The notes under the pieces were generated by a model that ran no database searches, was not told the origin of the DNA, and saw only the letters and a list, made by a program, of their open reading frames with translations. From the NCBI GenBank assembly GCA_934294885.1, contig CAKRAK010000021.1:1-54667 (forward strand): a DNA stretch of 54,667 nt. Reading direction: 5' to 3'. Numbering within the stretch: position 1 is the stretch's first letter; each line of letters opens with the position of its first letter. Source of the stretch: an uncultured Lachnospiraceae bacterium. Its GTDB lineage: Bacteria > Bacillota > Clostridia > Lachnospirales > Lachnospiraceae. Made by a program: the position numbers and the translations under genes. Positions 8,457-16,745 of the stretch are shown in pieces.

Positions 8457-9530
8457 ATGAAAATAGGTGTTGTATTTACCGGAGGAACAATCGGAAGCAG
8501 GCTGGATCAGGATGGATATATCGGAACCCGGCAGGATATGCCGTATCTGCTGCTGGAAAAATACAAAGAACGATGCAATGCGTCAAAGCAGAAGGAGGAG
8601 ATTACCTTTGTTAAAAGGAATCCATATACCATATTAAGTGAGAATCTGTCCGGGAAAGAATTGGAAAAACTGATTTCCTGTGTTTTAGAGCTTCTGCATC
8701 AAAAAGAATTAGAGGGGATTGTTATTACTCACGGAACGGACTCTTTGCAATATGCGGCTGCGGTGCTTGGCTATGTATTTTCCTGGGCGGATATACCGAT
8801 TGTCTTAGTATCCAGTAACTATGTGTTAGAGGATTCCAGAGCGAATGGAATTACAAATTTCTATTATGGGGTGGAATTTATAAAGGGTAAGTATGGAAAG
8901 GGCGTATATGTCAGCTATTGCAATCGTAAGTCGGTGCCGGAAATTCATGTTGCAACCCGGTTAAACATGCCGGTTTATTATTCCGATGAACTACGCAGTA
9001 TTGAAGATAGTATATTTGGTTATTTTCCGTCGGAAAAGAAATTTTGTTACGCAGAAGAAAGCTCCCGGACAAAGACTTCCGGATCATCTGTTTTGTTTTC
9101 CGAAAAGGAGATTAAACAGATTCATCTTAGTCCGTGTCAGAATGAAATTATGGTGATTCATCCTTTTGTGGGCATGCAATATCCAAACCTTTCACAGGAG
9201 ACAAAAATCATTTTGCACGGAAGCTTTCATTCCGGAACCATTGCGATTACGGAGGATTTAAGGCGGTTTGCTCAAAAGGCGAGGACAATGGGCATTCCTT
9301 TTTATCTGATTGGTCTGTCGGCCGCCGTGAATCATTATGAAACCGTTCAGTCTTATAAGGAGCTTGGTATCCATCCGTTATATGACCGGGGGCTTATAGC
9401 CCAATATTGTAAGGCATGGCTGATTGTCAGTAATGGTCTGTCCGTCAGGGAGAATATGGAGGCTGCTATGGCTTGGGAACAGGCAGGACAGATGGATATG
9501 AGTGAGAGAACAATGAATGTCGACAAGTAA
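8457..9530 (+). CDS. Asparaginase/glutaminase-family protein (divergent)
   Basis: 357 residues. The two hallmark threonine motifs of type I/II L-asparaginases are present: FTGGTIGS near the N terminus (Thr11, nucleophile position) and ITHGTDS (Thr94-Asp95). The latter has Ser where most have Thr. The region after it departs from classic enzymes: the usual AMRP segment reads VSSNY, although the following D-x-x-x-NG-x-x-NF pattern is kept. The C-terminal half (IILHGSFHSGTI, then a small-domain fold) fits the family. It would deamidate asparagine or a related amide in the cytoplasm, since no signal peptide is present. Substrate is uncertain. It stands between the chemoreceptor terminator and the glycogen operon and is probably transcribed alone. 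Confidence 0.8.
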   Translation: MKIGVVFTGGTIGSRLDQDGYIGTRQDMPYLLLEKYKERCNASKQKEEITFVKRNPYTILSENLSGKELEKLISCVLELLHQKELEGIVITHGTDSLQYAAAVLGYVFSWADIPIVLVSSNYVLEDSRANGITNFYYGVEFIKGKYGKGVYVSYCNRKSVPEIHVATRLNMPVYYSDELRSIEDSIFGYFPSEKKFCYAEESSRTKTSGSSVLFSEKEIKQIHLSPCQNEIMVIHPFVGMQYPNLSQETKIILHGSFHSGTIAITEDLRRFAQKARTMGIPFYLIGLSAAVNHYETVQSYKELGIHPLYDRGLIAQYCKAWLIVSNGLSVRENMEAAMAWEQAGQMDMSERTMNVDK

Positions 9531-9680
9531 AATATATACAGATTGCACAAAATAGCGAAAAAAAATCGACAAAAAAATAAAAAAAACAAAGGAATTCCGT
9601 AATTAACAATGATAAAATTAACAAAGTTTTGAAATTATAGGCAAAATTTAACAAAAAAACTTTCGTTTTTGACGATTTAA

Positions 9681-9689
9681 TGTTATAAT
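9681..9689 (+). promoter_or_regulatory. Extended -10 promoter of glgCD
   Basis: TGT followed by TATAAT (9684-9689), with only a poor -35 (TTTCGT at 9661-9666, 17-base spacer). It lies 33 bases upstream of the glgC start, behind an A/T-rich tract. Confidence 0.6.
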
Positions 9690-9722
9690 TAAACACATAT
9701 TCTTGCGTAAAGGGGTGACACT

Positions 9723-10997
9723 ATGATTAAAAAAGAAATGATTGCCATGCTTTTGGCTGGCGGACAAGGAAGCAGACTGGGAGTATTGACATCAAACCTT
9801 GCGAAGCCTGCAGTTGCCTTTGGTGGAAAATATAAAATTATCGATTTCCCACTTAGTAACTGTATTAATTCAGGTATTGATACAGTAGGTGTTCTGACAC
9901 AATACCGACCACTTCGGTTGAATCAGCACATCGGAATTGGTATTCCGTGGGATTTGGATCGTACAATTGGTGGCGTAACAGTATTACCACCGTATGAGAA
10001 GAGTGCAGACAGTTCATGGTATACCGGTACTGCGAATGCAATTTATCAGAACTTAGAGTACATTGATTATTATAATCCTGAATATGTACTGATCTTATCA
10101 GGTGACCATATTTATAAGATGGATTATGAGGTAATGTTAGATTATCATAAATCAATGGATGCTGATATTACACTTGCTACATACGAGGTTCCGATGGAAG
10201 AGGCAAGCCGTTTTGGTGTTGTAATTACAGATGGTAACGGTGTAATTCAGGAGTTTGAAGAAAAGCCGGAGAAACCAAGAAGTAACAAAGCATCTATGGG
10301 TATTTACATATTTAAGTGGAGTGTTTTGAAGGCTGCGTTGACAGAGCTTAAGGATGTTCCATCTTGTGACTTTGGTAAACATATCATTCCGCATTGCCAT
10401 GAACATGGTTCTAAGGTTGTGGCATATGATTTCAAGGGCTATTGGAAGGATGTAGGAACACTTGGTTCTTATTGGGAAGCTAATATGGAGCTGGTTGACC
10501 TGATTCCTGAGTTTAATTTATATGAAGACTTCTGGAAGATTTATACAAAGAGTGATATCCTGCCACCACAGTATATTGATGAAGCCGGGGAGGCAACAGA
10601 AAGTATCATTGGTGAGGGAACAGAGATTTTTGGTGAGGTTCATCACTGTGTAATCGGTTCCGGTGTAACCATTGAGAAGGGTGCCGTTGTTAAGGATTCT
10701 ATTATTATGAATAATACCGTAATTGGTGAAGGCGCTGTTGTTGACAAAGCAATTATTGCAGAGAATGTTGTAATTGGTAAGAATGTAGAATTGGGAATCG
10801 GTGAAGAGGCTGTGAATGATTATAAGCCTCAGATTTACGCATTTGGACTTGTTACAATCGGTGAGAATTCTACAGTTCCGGATGGCGTTAAGGTAGGAAA
10901 GAATACAGCGATTTACGGACCTACAGAAAAATCAGAATATCCTGATGGATTGTTGAAGAGTGGTTCTAGTTTGATAAAGGTAGGTGATCTTGCATGA
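9723..10997 (+). CDS. glgC: Glucose-1-phosphate adenylyltransferase, catalytic subunit GlgC
   Basis: 424 residues. It makes ADP-glucose from glucose-1-phosphate and ATP, the committed step of glycogen synthesis. The nucleotidyltransferase domain covers about 1-250, with the pyrophosphorylase signature LLAGGQGSRLGVLTSNLAKPAV, the metal/sugar region LSGDHIYKMDY and the EEKPEKP segment. The left-handed beta-helix domain (about 290-400) shows hexapeptide repeats such as IGSGVTIEKGAVV. Start supported by AAAGGGGTGA upstream. Its stop overlaps the glgD start by 4 bases, implying translational coupling and equimolar assembly of the GlgC-GlgD complex known in Firmicutes. No other glycogen genes are in the window. 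Confidence 0.97.
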   Translation: MIKKEMIAMLLAGGQGSRLGVLTSNLAKPAVAFGGKYKIIDFPLSNCINSGIDTVGVLTQYRPLRLNQHIGIGIPWDLDRTIGGVTVLPPYEKSADSSWYTGTANAIYQNLEYIDYYNPEYVLILSGDHIYKMDYEVMLDYHKSMDADITLATYEVPMEEASRFGVVITDGNGVIQEFEEKPEKPRSNKASMGIYIFKWSVLKAALTELKDVPSCDFGKHIIPHCHEHGSKVVAYDFKGYWKDVGTLGSYWEANMELVDLIPEFNLYEDFWKIYTKSDILPPQYIDEAGEATESIIGEGTEIFGEVHHCVIGSGVTIEKGAVVKDSIIMNNTVIGEGAVVDKAIIAENVVIGKNVELGIGEEAVNDYKPQIYAFGLVTIGENSTVPDGVKVGKNTAIYGPTEKSEYPDGLLKSGSSLIKVGDLA

Positions 10998-12118
10998 GAG
11001 CGATTGGTATTATATTAGCAGGCGGTAACAGCAGTGGAATGGGAGAATTATCCGCAAAGCGGGCAGTAGCAGCTATGCCGGTTACAGGTAGCTATCGTGC
11101 AATTGATTTTGCCCTGAGTAATATGACAAATTCAAACATTCAAAAGGTTGCTGTATTTACACAGTACAATTCCCGTTCTTTGAACGAACATCTGAATTCC
11201 GCTAAATGGTGGGATTTCGGTAGAAAACAGGGTGGCTTGTATGTATTTACTCCAACGATTACAACAACTAACAGCTTATGGTATCAGGGTACGGCAGATG
11301 CATTGTATCAGAATATCAATTTCCTGAAGGATAGTCATGAGCCATATGTTGTAATTGCATCCGGTGATGGAGTTTACAAATTAGACTATAACAAAGTATT
11401 AGAGGAGCACATTAAAAAGGGTGCGGACATTACCGTTGTATGTAAGGACATCAATCCGGAGGAAGATGATGTAAGCCGTTTCGGTATTGTTAAATACAAT
11501 GACGACATGCAGGTAGTTGATTTTGAGGAAAAACCGTTAGTTGCTCAGACTTCAACAGCATCTATTGGTGTATATGTAATCAGAAGACGTCAGTTGATTG
11601 AATTGTTAGAGGCTTGTGCGAAGGAAGGAAGAACAGATTTTGTACGGGATATCTTAATTCGATATAAGAGCGTTAAGAAGATTTATGCTTATAAGATGGA
11701 TTCTTATTGGAGAAATATCGGAACAATCGAGTCATATTATAAGACCAATATGGATTTCCTGAAAAAGGATATCAGAGATTATTTCTTCCGTCAGTATCCG
11801 GATGTATATTCTAAGGTTGAAGACTTACCACCTGCAAAATACAATGGTGAAGCTGTGGTGAATAACAGTTTGATTGCCAGTGGTTGTATTATTAACGGTA
11901 CGGTTGAAAACTCTGTTTTGTTTAAGAAAGTATATATCGGCAACAATTGTGTGATCCGTAACTCAATTATTTTGAATGACGTGCATATTGGGGATAATTC
12001 TGTCATTGAAAATTGTATTGTTGAGAGCCGGGACACATTACGTCCGAATACTATTCACACGGCTGAGAATGGAGAAATCAAAGTCGTTGTTGAGAAGAAT
12101 TTCAGATATGCATTATAG
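10994..12118 (+). CDS. glgD: Glucose-1-phosphate adenylyltransferase, regulatory subunit GlgD
   Basis: 374 residues, paralogous to GlgC along its whole length. The N-terminal motif is altered to LAGGNSSGMGELSAKRAVAAMP: the GxGxR pyrophosphate loop of active enzymes is lost, as is usual for GlgD. The later elements SGDGVYKLDY and FEEKP remain, and the C-terminal beta-helix carries repeats such as IGDNSVIENCIV. In Firmicutes GlgD is known to raise activity when paired with GlgC while being nearly inactive alone. The start overlaps the glgC stop (ATGA), indicating coupling. A hairpin follows at 12155. Confidence 0.95.
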   Translation: MRAIGIILAGGNSSGMGELSAKRAVAAMPVTGSYRAIDFALSNMTNSNIQKVAVFTQYNSRSLNEHLNSAKWWDFGRKQGGLYVFTPTITTTNSLWYQGTADALYQNINFLKDSHEPYVVIASGDGVYKLDYNKVLEEHIKKGADITVVCKDINPEEDDVSRFGIVKYNDDMQVVDFEEKPLVAQTSTASIGVYVIRRRQLIELLEACAKEGRTDFVRDILIRYKSVKKIYAYKMDSYWRNIGTIESYYKTNMDFLKKDIRDYFFRQYPDVYSKVEDLPPAKYNGEAVVNNSLIASGCIINGTVENSVLFKKVYIGNNCVIRNSIILNDVHIGDNSVIENCIVESRDTLRPNTIHTAENGEIKVVVEKNFRYAL

Positions 12119-12154
12119 TTCTTTTCTGGAGATATCATATTAAGTATTAAGGGA

Positions 12155-12178
12155 AACAACCATTGGGGAATGGTTGTT
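12155..12178 (+). terminator. Hairpin between glgD and spoVG
   Basis: A perfect 10-bp stem (12155-12164 with 12169-12178) and GGGG loop, not followed by a T run. It ends only 20 bases before the spoVG ATG. It may terminate glgCD poorly or act as a leader structure for spoVG. Confidence 0.45.
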
Positions 12179-12197
12179 ACGAGTAAGGGGTGTAACT

Positions 12198-12461
12198 ATG
12201 GAGATAACAGATATCAGAATTAATAAGGTACCTCGCGAAGGTAAGATGAAGGCGATTGTTGCAATCACTTTTGATAATGAATTTGCAGTGCACGACATAA
12301 AGGTTATAGAAGGCGAGAAGGGATTATTTATCGCTATGCCAAGTCGAAAGGCTGCGGATGGGGATTACAGAGATATCGCTCATCCGATTAATCAGGAAGC
12401 AAGAAATAAAATACAAAACCTGATACTGGAAGAGTATAACAAAATTGCAACAGAGGATTAA
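12198..12461 (+). CDS. spoVG: Septation/RNA-binding regulator SpoVG
   Basis: 87 residues from the ATG at 12198, chosen because MEITDIRI is the conserved family N terminus and AAGGGGTG lies just upstream; an upstream in-frame extension is not supported. Hallmarks are MKAIVAITFDNEFAVHDIKVIEGE, LFIAMPSRK and YRDIAHPIN. In Bacilli SpoVG affects asymmetric septation and virulence genes and binds nucleic acid. In clostridial species it is usually a conserved single gene. Followed immediately by a strong hairpin. Together with the sporulating-clade features of the window it hints at, but does not prove, sporulation. Confidence 0.95.
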   Translation: MEITDIRINKVPREGKMKAIVAITFDNEFAVHDIKVIEGEKGLFIAMPSRKAADGDYRDIAHPINQEARNKIQNLILEEYNKIATED

Positions 12462-12468
12462 GGATGAT

Positions 12469-12494
12469 GGGACCGGCAAACATTTGCCGGTCTC
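12469..12494 (+). terminator. Terminator-like hairpin after spoVG
   Basis: A 12-bp stem (GGGACCGGCAAA with TTTGCCGGTCTC, one G-T pair) with a 2-base loop. The downstream T run is weak. Confidence 0.65.
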
Positions 12495-12634
12495 ATATTA
12501 TGAGCGGAGAAAAGGAAGGGATAAAGTATAAGCATGCCTGTGGCATACATATATAATTCCATAAATGATAAAAATCAGGTATTTTGTTAATGTCTGATTG
12601 AGAATATACATAAGAGGAGTGGCGCGAATTTGAG

Positions 12635-13630
12635 ATGAAGGAACGGTTATATGGAGTAGATTTTATACGTGCGGTATGTGCTATTGGCATTATATGTTTT
12701 CATTATTGTGTTTATAATCAAAGTGAGTTTAAGGTTTTTTATAATCATCCCTATGGTGGATGGGGAGACCTTTTTGTAGCGATGTTTTTTGCTATCTCAG
12801 GGGGGATGTTATATTATAACCATCCACGGATTGATTCCCTGAAAAGCTTTTACATAAAAAGATGGAAAACAATATTTCCTGCATTTTATATTGGCTTTTT
12901 CTTTGTCTGGCTGGATCGTGTTTATGAGACCGGAACTGTATTTTATGGCGGAGCTATCTGGAAAATTATTTTGTCTGTACTGGGAATGGATGGGTATTTT
13001 GCATATCGGGGATTGAATTATTATCTCATTGGTGAATGGTTTTTAGGTGCCATTATTATGCTGTATCTGTTATATCCCCTGTTGCTGCTTGCAATGGATC
13101 ATTGCCGCTTTTTGTTTTTTGTTATATTAACAGGGCTTCTTCTGTGGGAGGTGCAGGCAACCTGTTTTCAGGTAATACCATGGTGTAATATGATTTCCTG
13201 TATGTTTAGCTTTTATATTGGCATGTTATGCTTTAAACATATAGACCGGATGAAGAATAAATGGGTGATTCTTGCCTCCTTTGTTCTGACTGTTGTTTTC
13301 TTTTGTATAAGGATACCGGTAAACTCTATCATAGCGGAACATATTTTGGCGGTTTTTATCATGGTACTGCTTTACAATCTGGGAGTGCTGCTGATGAGGA
13401 ATAAAGTGGTGGAATGGTGTACCTGTAAAATTTCTGCCATATCCTATGAGATATTTCTGCTGCAGCATGTCATTATCCTTAAAGTGTTACAGTTCCATAA
13501 TTCCGCTTCCGTCAGGGGAATGATTTTTTACTTAATGATTTCTGTTCTGATTACCATGATTTATGCTATTGTGCTACATGTTATTGTGGATAAAGTCAGT
13601 CACAGCAGGATTATGAAAAAGATACATTGA
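12635..13630 (+). CDS. Acyltransferase 3-family integral membrane protein
   Basis: 331 residues with about ten hydrophobic helices. It begins with the family signature: RLYGVDFIRAVCAIGIICFHYC, in which the Arg and His positions match the catalytic region of OafA/NodX-type O-acyltransferases, followed by DLFVAMFFAISGGMLYY. Such enzymes move acetyl or succinyl groups onto cell-surface polysaccharide, peptidoglycan or exported metabolites. No carbohydrate gene cluster is adjacent, so the acceptor is unknown. The ribosome binding site is weak. It is apparently monocistronic, and no clear terminator was seen after it. Confidence 0.85.
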   Translation: MKERLYGVDFIRAVCAIGIICFHYCVYNQSEFKVFYNHPYGGWGDLFVAMFFAISGGMLYYNHPRIDSLKSFYIKRWKTIFPAFYIGFFFVWLDRVYETGTVFYGGAIWKIILSVLGMDGYFAYRGLNYYLIGEWFLGAIIMLYLLYPLLLLAMDHCRFLFFVILTGLLLWEVQATCFQVIPWCNMISCMFSFYIGMLCFKHIDRMKNKWVILASFVLTVVFFCIRIPVNSIIAEHILAVFIMVLLYNLGVLLMRNKVVEWCTCKISAISYEIFLLQHVIILKVLQFHNSASVRGMIFYLMISVLITMIYAIVLHVIVDKVSHSRIMKKIH

Positions 13631-13781
13631 AAATGTTTCATGAATGGAATACCTGATTGAATAATTAGATAGTATAATTTTGAAAAACACCGTTTTATGC
13701 CAAAGTTTGGATTTTGGAAAAATAAGGTGGAGAATCTTGAGGATTATGCTCTTGCTTTTTTATGGTAAGTGATTTACAATA

Positions 13782-13797
13782 GCACAAGATGTTGTGT
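13782..13797 (+). promoter_or_regulatory. NrdR-like box 1
   Basis: GCACAAGATGTTGTGT matches the NrdR consensus ACACAATATATTGTGT at 13 of 16 positions and contains a perfect CACAA/TTGTG inverted repeat. It lies upstream of nrdD, the expected target of the repressor NrdR. Confidence 0.6.
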
Positions 13798-13822
13798 TTT
13801 GGAATGGAAATGAATGGCAGAG

Positions 13823-13838
13823 ACACAACAAATTGTTG
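13823..13838 (+). promoter_or_regulatory. NrdR-like box 2
   Basis: ACACAACAAATTGTTG matches the NrdR consensus at 12 of 16 positions. Its start is 41 bases from box 1, about four helical turns. NrdR sites normally occur as such phased pairs. Confidence 0.5.
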
Positions 13839-13890
13839 CGGTTCGGCATGAGCGGAGGAGACCGGAAGCATTGTAAAACCGGAAACCGCA
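13839..13890 (+). other. Structured GC-rich leader upstream of nrdD
   Basis: GCGGTT (13839-13844 region) pairs with AACCGC (13884-13889 region), and two CCGG motifs pair inside, enclosing a purine-rich segment GCGGAGGAGACCGG. It ends just before the nrdD ribosome binding site. I cannot assign it to a known riboswitch class. Confidence 0.4.
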
Positions 13891-13911
13891 GAGTTGTAAA
13901 GGGGAATGAAT

Positions 13912-16119
13912 ATGAGAATTATTAAACGTAGTGGTACAGAGGTTGCCTTTGATATTACGAAAATCGTGGCTGCTGTGGAGAAAGCGAATAAAGAGGTTGT
14001 GGAAACAGACCGTCTGACACCGGAGCAGATTCGTGAGATTGCAAAAAAGGTAACGCTGACCTGTGATAGTATGAATCGTACCTTCAGTGTGGAGGAGATA
14101 CAGGATTTAGTTGAGAATGAGATTATGGAAACCCAGGCATTTGAGGTTGCCAGAAAATACATTACTTACAGATATAAGCGTGCCATGGTTCGAAAATCAA
14201 ATTCTACGGATGAGCAGATTCTTAGTTTGATAGAGTGTAATAACGAAGAAGCCAAACAGGAAAATTCCAACAAGAATCCGATTGTTAACAGTGTGCAAAG
14301 AGATTACATGGCAGGAGAGGTCAGCAAGGATATTACAAAACGTTTTCTTTTGCCGGAAAAAATCGTAAAGGCTCATGAGGAGGGAATTATTCATTTTCAC
14401 GATTCTGATTATTTTGCACAGCATATGCATAACTGCTGTCTTGTAAATCTGGAGGATATGCTCCAGAACGGCACGGTAATCAGCGAGACCATGATTGACC
14501 GTCCAAAGAGCTTTTCGACTGCATGTAATATCGCAACTCAAAGTATTGCTCAGATTGCCAGCTCCCAGTATGGAGGCCAGAGCATTACATTAGCCCATCT
14601 GGCTCCTTTTGTAGATGTAAGCCGTAAAAAATACCTGAAAATGGTTGGGGAAGAATACGAAGAAGCAGGGATGGATATTAATACAGATCAGATTGCCAAG
14701 ATTGCGGAGCTGCGTGTCCGCGAAGAAATCAAACGTGGTGTTCAGATGATTCAGTATCAGGTTATAACGTTAATGACGACGAATGGTCAGGCTCCTTTTG
14801 TTACCGTATTTATGTATTTGGATGAGGTTCCGGAAGGCCGGACGAGAGACGATCTGGCACTTGTGATTGAGGAGATGCTGACACAGAGAATTCTTGGTGT
14901 TAAGAATGAAAAAGGTGTATATATTACCCCGGCGTTTCCAAAACTGATTTACGTTTTGGAGGAAGATAATGTAAGAAAAGACAGCAAATACTGGTATCTG
15001 ACAAAGCTTGCAGCGAAATGTACCGCTAAGCGGATGGTACCGGATTATATATCTGAAAAGGTAATGAAGGAATTAAAAAATGGGGATTGTTATCCGTGTA
15101 TGGGATGTCGTTCTTTCCTGACACCGGATACCTTTACCGAGGCCGGTGTGATTGGCAATGTAGCCAATGCAGGAGATTATTCTCCTAAAAAACATAAGTA
15201 TTACGGAAGATTTAATCAGGGTGTTGTTACCTTGAATCTTGTAGATGTTGCATGTTCTTCCAATGGTGACATGGAAAAATTCTGGCAGATTCTGGATGAA
15301 CGTCTGGATTTGTGTTATGAAGCTTTAATGTGCCGGCATAATCGTTTAAAGGGAACCCCTTCTGATGTAGCACCGATATTGTGGCAGTATGGAGCTTTGG
15401 CAAGACTGGAAAAGGGTGAGCCGATTGATAAGCTGTTGTATAACGGTTACTCAACGATTTCGTTAGGCTATGCAGGACTGTGTGAATGTACCAGATATAT
15501 GACAGGTTCCTCTCATACCAACCCGGAATCCACACCTTTTGCATTGGAGGTTATGAAACGCCTGAATGATGCCTGTGCAAGATGGAAATCAGAAACCAAA
15601 ATTGATTTTAGTATCTATGGAACGCCTTTGGAGTCAACAACCTACAAATTTGCAAAATGTTTACAAAAGCGTTTTGGTAAGATTGAAGGTGTAACAGATA
15701 AAAATTATATTACCAACAGCTATCATGTTCATGTTACGGAGTCCATTGATGCATTCGATAAGCTAAGCTTTGAGGCGCAGTTCCAAAAGCTGTCTCCGGG
15801 TGGAGCGGTCAGCTATGTGGAGGTTCCGAATATGCAGAATAATATTGATGCGGTATTAGCGGTTATGCAGCATATTTATGACAATATTATGTATGCTGAA
15901 TTAAATACAAAGAGTGATTATTGTCAGGTGTGCGGTTTTGACGGAGAGATTCAGATTGCCTCAAATGAGGATGGAAAGTTAATCTGGAAATGCCCAAACT
16001 GTGGCAATACGGATGAGGATAAGATGAATGTGGCACGACGTACCTGTGGATATATCGGAACACAATTCTGGAATCAGGGAAGAACCCAGGAAATTCAGGA
16101 CCGGGTTCTGCATCTGTAA
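13912..16119 (+). CDS. nrdD: Anaerobic (class III) ribonucleoside-triphosphate reductase NrdD
   Basis: 735 residues from the ATG at 13912, chosen because AAAGGGG ends 7 bases before it; an ATG two codons upstream is too close. It reduces ribonucleotides to deoxyribonucleotides under anaerobiosis. An ATP-cone covers about 1-95 (MRIIKRSGTEVAFD, allosteric site). The catalytic barrel includes HNCCLVN and MGCRSFL (Cys399, expected thiyl radical). A zinc site is formed by Cys671, Cys674, Cys694 and Cys697. The glycyl radical loop RTCGY places the radical at Gly713. The activase gene nrdG, usually next door, is not here. Two NrdR-like boxes and a structured leader precede it and a strong terminator follows. 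Confidence 0.97.
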   Translation: MRIIKRSGTEVAFDITKIVAAVEKANKEVVETDRLTPEQIREIAKKVTLTCDSMNRTFSVEEIQDLVENEIMETQAFEVARKYITYRYKRAMVRKSNSTDEQILSLIECNNEEAKQENSNKNPIVNSVQRDYMAGEVSKDITKRFLLPEKIVKAHEEGIIHFHDSDYFAQHMHNCCLVNLEDMLQNGTVISETMIDRPKSFSTACNIATQSIAQIASSQYGGQSITLAHLAPFVDVSRKKYLKMVGEEYEEAGMDINTDQIAKIAELRVREEIKRGVQMIQYQVITLMTTNGQAPFVTVFMYLDEVPEGRTRDDLALVIEEMLTQRILGVKNEKGVYITPAFPKLIYVLEEDNVRKDSKYWYLTKLAAKCTAKRMVPDYISEKVMKELKNGDCYPCMGCRSFLTPDTFTEAGVIGNVANAGDYSPKKHKYYGRFNQGVVTLNLVDVACSSNGDMEKFWQILDERLDLCYEALMCRHNRLKGTPSDVAPILWQYGALARLEKGEPIDKLLYNGYSTISLGYAGLCECTRYMTGSSHTNPESTPFALEVMKRLNDACARWKSETKIDFSIYGTPLESTTYKFAKCLQKRFGKIEGVTDKNYITNSYHVHVTESIDAFDKLSFEAQFQKLSPGGAVSYVEVPNMQNNIDAVLAVMQHIYDNIMYAELNTKSDYCQVCGFDGEIQIASNEDGKLIWKCPNCGNTDEDKMNVARRTCGYIGTQFWNQGRTQEIQDRVLHL

Positions 16120-16134
16120 TCATACGAAGAATTT

Positions 16135-16165
16135 ATCGGGCAGACAGTTGTCTGCCCGATTTTTA
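16135..16165 (+). terminator. Terminator of nrdD
   Basis: A perfect 12-bp stem (ATCGGGCAGACA with TGTCTGCCCGAT) with a 2-base loop, followed by TTTTT. It begins 16 bases after the nrdD stop. Confidence 0.93.
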
Positions 16166-16169
16166 TAGG

Positions 16170-16252
16170 AAATGGTCGTACAGAGACGGGATACGCTTCG
16201 TTTAGCGGTCGCCAAATGCACCACGGAGATTCGTGCATTTTCCGGACACCAT
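16170..16252. repeat. Putative palindromic intergenic element
   Basis: A GC-richer, non-coding stretch lying between two terminators. Its core can fold: AAATGCAC and GTGCATTT form a perfect 8-bp stem around a CACGGAGATTC-type loop, extended by GGTCGCC against GGACACC with mismatches. Composition and placement resemble the dispersed palindromic repeats common in Lachnospiraceae intergenic DNA. No second copy is in this window. Confidence 0.4.
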
Positions 16253-16255
16253 AAC

Positions 16256-16289
16256 AAAAAAGCTGCCGCTTTTAAGCGACAGCTTTTTT
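16256..16289. terminator. Bidirectional terminator
   Basis: AAAAAAGCTG-C-CGCTT pairs with AAGCG-A-CAGCTTTTTT around a short loop, with A and T runs on either side. It is positioned to terminate the minus-strand cold-shock gene and any readthrough from nrdD. Confidence 0.88.
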
Positions 16290-16315
16290 GACTTCAAGCA
16301 TGATGTAGGATGAAA

Positions 16316-16522
16316 TTATGCTTCAACAACAACGTTGACAGCCTGTGCACCCTTTTCACCTTCAACGATATCGAAAGTTACTGCCTGACCATCTTTTAAT
16401 GTTTTGTGACCTTCCGCCTGAATTCCGGAAAAGTGAACAAAAACATCTTCTCCTGTTTCACTATTAGTAATGAAACCAAAACCTTTAGGATCATTGAACC
16501 ATTTTACAATACCTTTGTTCAT
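16316..16522 (-). CDS. Cold-shock protein (CspA family)
   Basis: 68 residues, a single OB-fold cold-shock domain that binds single-stranded RNA/DNA and acts as an RNA chaperone. Both RNA-binding motifs are present: KGFGFI (RNP1) and VFVHF (RNP2). The N terminus (MNKGIVKWFNDPKGFGFI) and C-terminal GAQAVNV strand are canonical, and the length is full. AAGGAGG lies 9 bases before the ATG. An extended -10 promoter with an 18-base spacer lies close upstream, giving a short leader rather than the long leader of cold-inducible cspA genes. Without expression data, whether it is cold-induced cannot be said. Confidence 0.97.
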   Translation of the reverse strand: MNKGIVKWFNDPKGFGFITNSETGEDVFVHFSGIQAEGHKTLKDGQAVTFDIVEGEKGAQAVNVVVEA

Positions 16523-16544
16523 GAGACTGTACCTCCTTATAAAA

Positions 16545-16574
16545 ATTGTATCATAGAGGTAATATCAATACCAA
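16545..16574 (-). promoter_or_regulatory. Promoter of the cold-shock gene
   Basis: On the minus strand TTGGTA, an 18-base spacer and TGATACAAT (extended -10). This places transcription start about 15-20 bases upstream of the start codon, so the leader is short. Confidence 0.55.
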
Positions 16575-16668
16575 AACCCTAAAAGTGATGGTATTATTTA
16601 ACACTTTATAAATACACGCATAGTTTATCATTATTAAAATTGGAAGTCAATGAAAATGCTGAAAATGA

Positions 16669-16697
16669 TTGAAGAAATAATAAAAATATAGTATTAT
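16669..16697 (+). promoter_or_regulatory. Promoter of the GH25 lipoprotein operon
   Basis: TTGAAG (16669-16674), 17 bases, then TATTAT (16692-16697). The start codon lies about 48 bases further on. Confidence 0.55.
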
Positions 16698-16745
16698 ACT
16701 TCTATATGGTTTTAGACTAGCAAAAGAGAGATTGGAGCTCAAAAG

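Noticed and set aside
9535..9680. Regulatory or repeat element in the A-rich stretch before glgC
   Set aside because: It is low-complexity A/T sequence without inverted repeats or a clear -35; it may be a UP-type promoter element but this cannot be supported.
13839..13911. Cobalamin riboswitch upstream of nrdD
   Set aside because: A GAGACC segment recalls the B12 box, but the full box, its flanking stems and the roughly 200-base length are missing, and class III reductase does not need B12.
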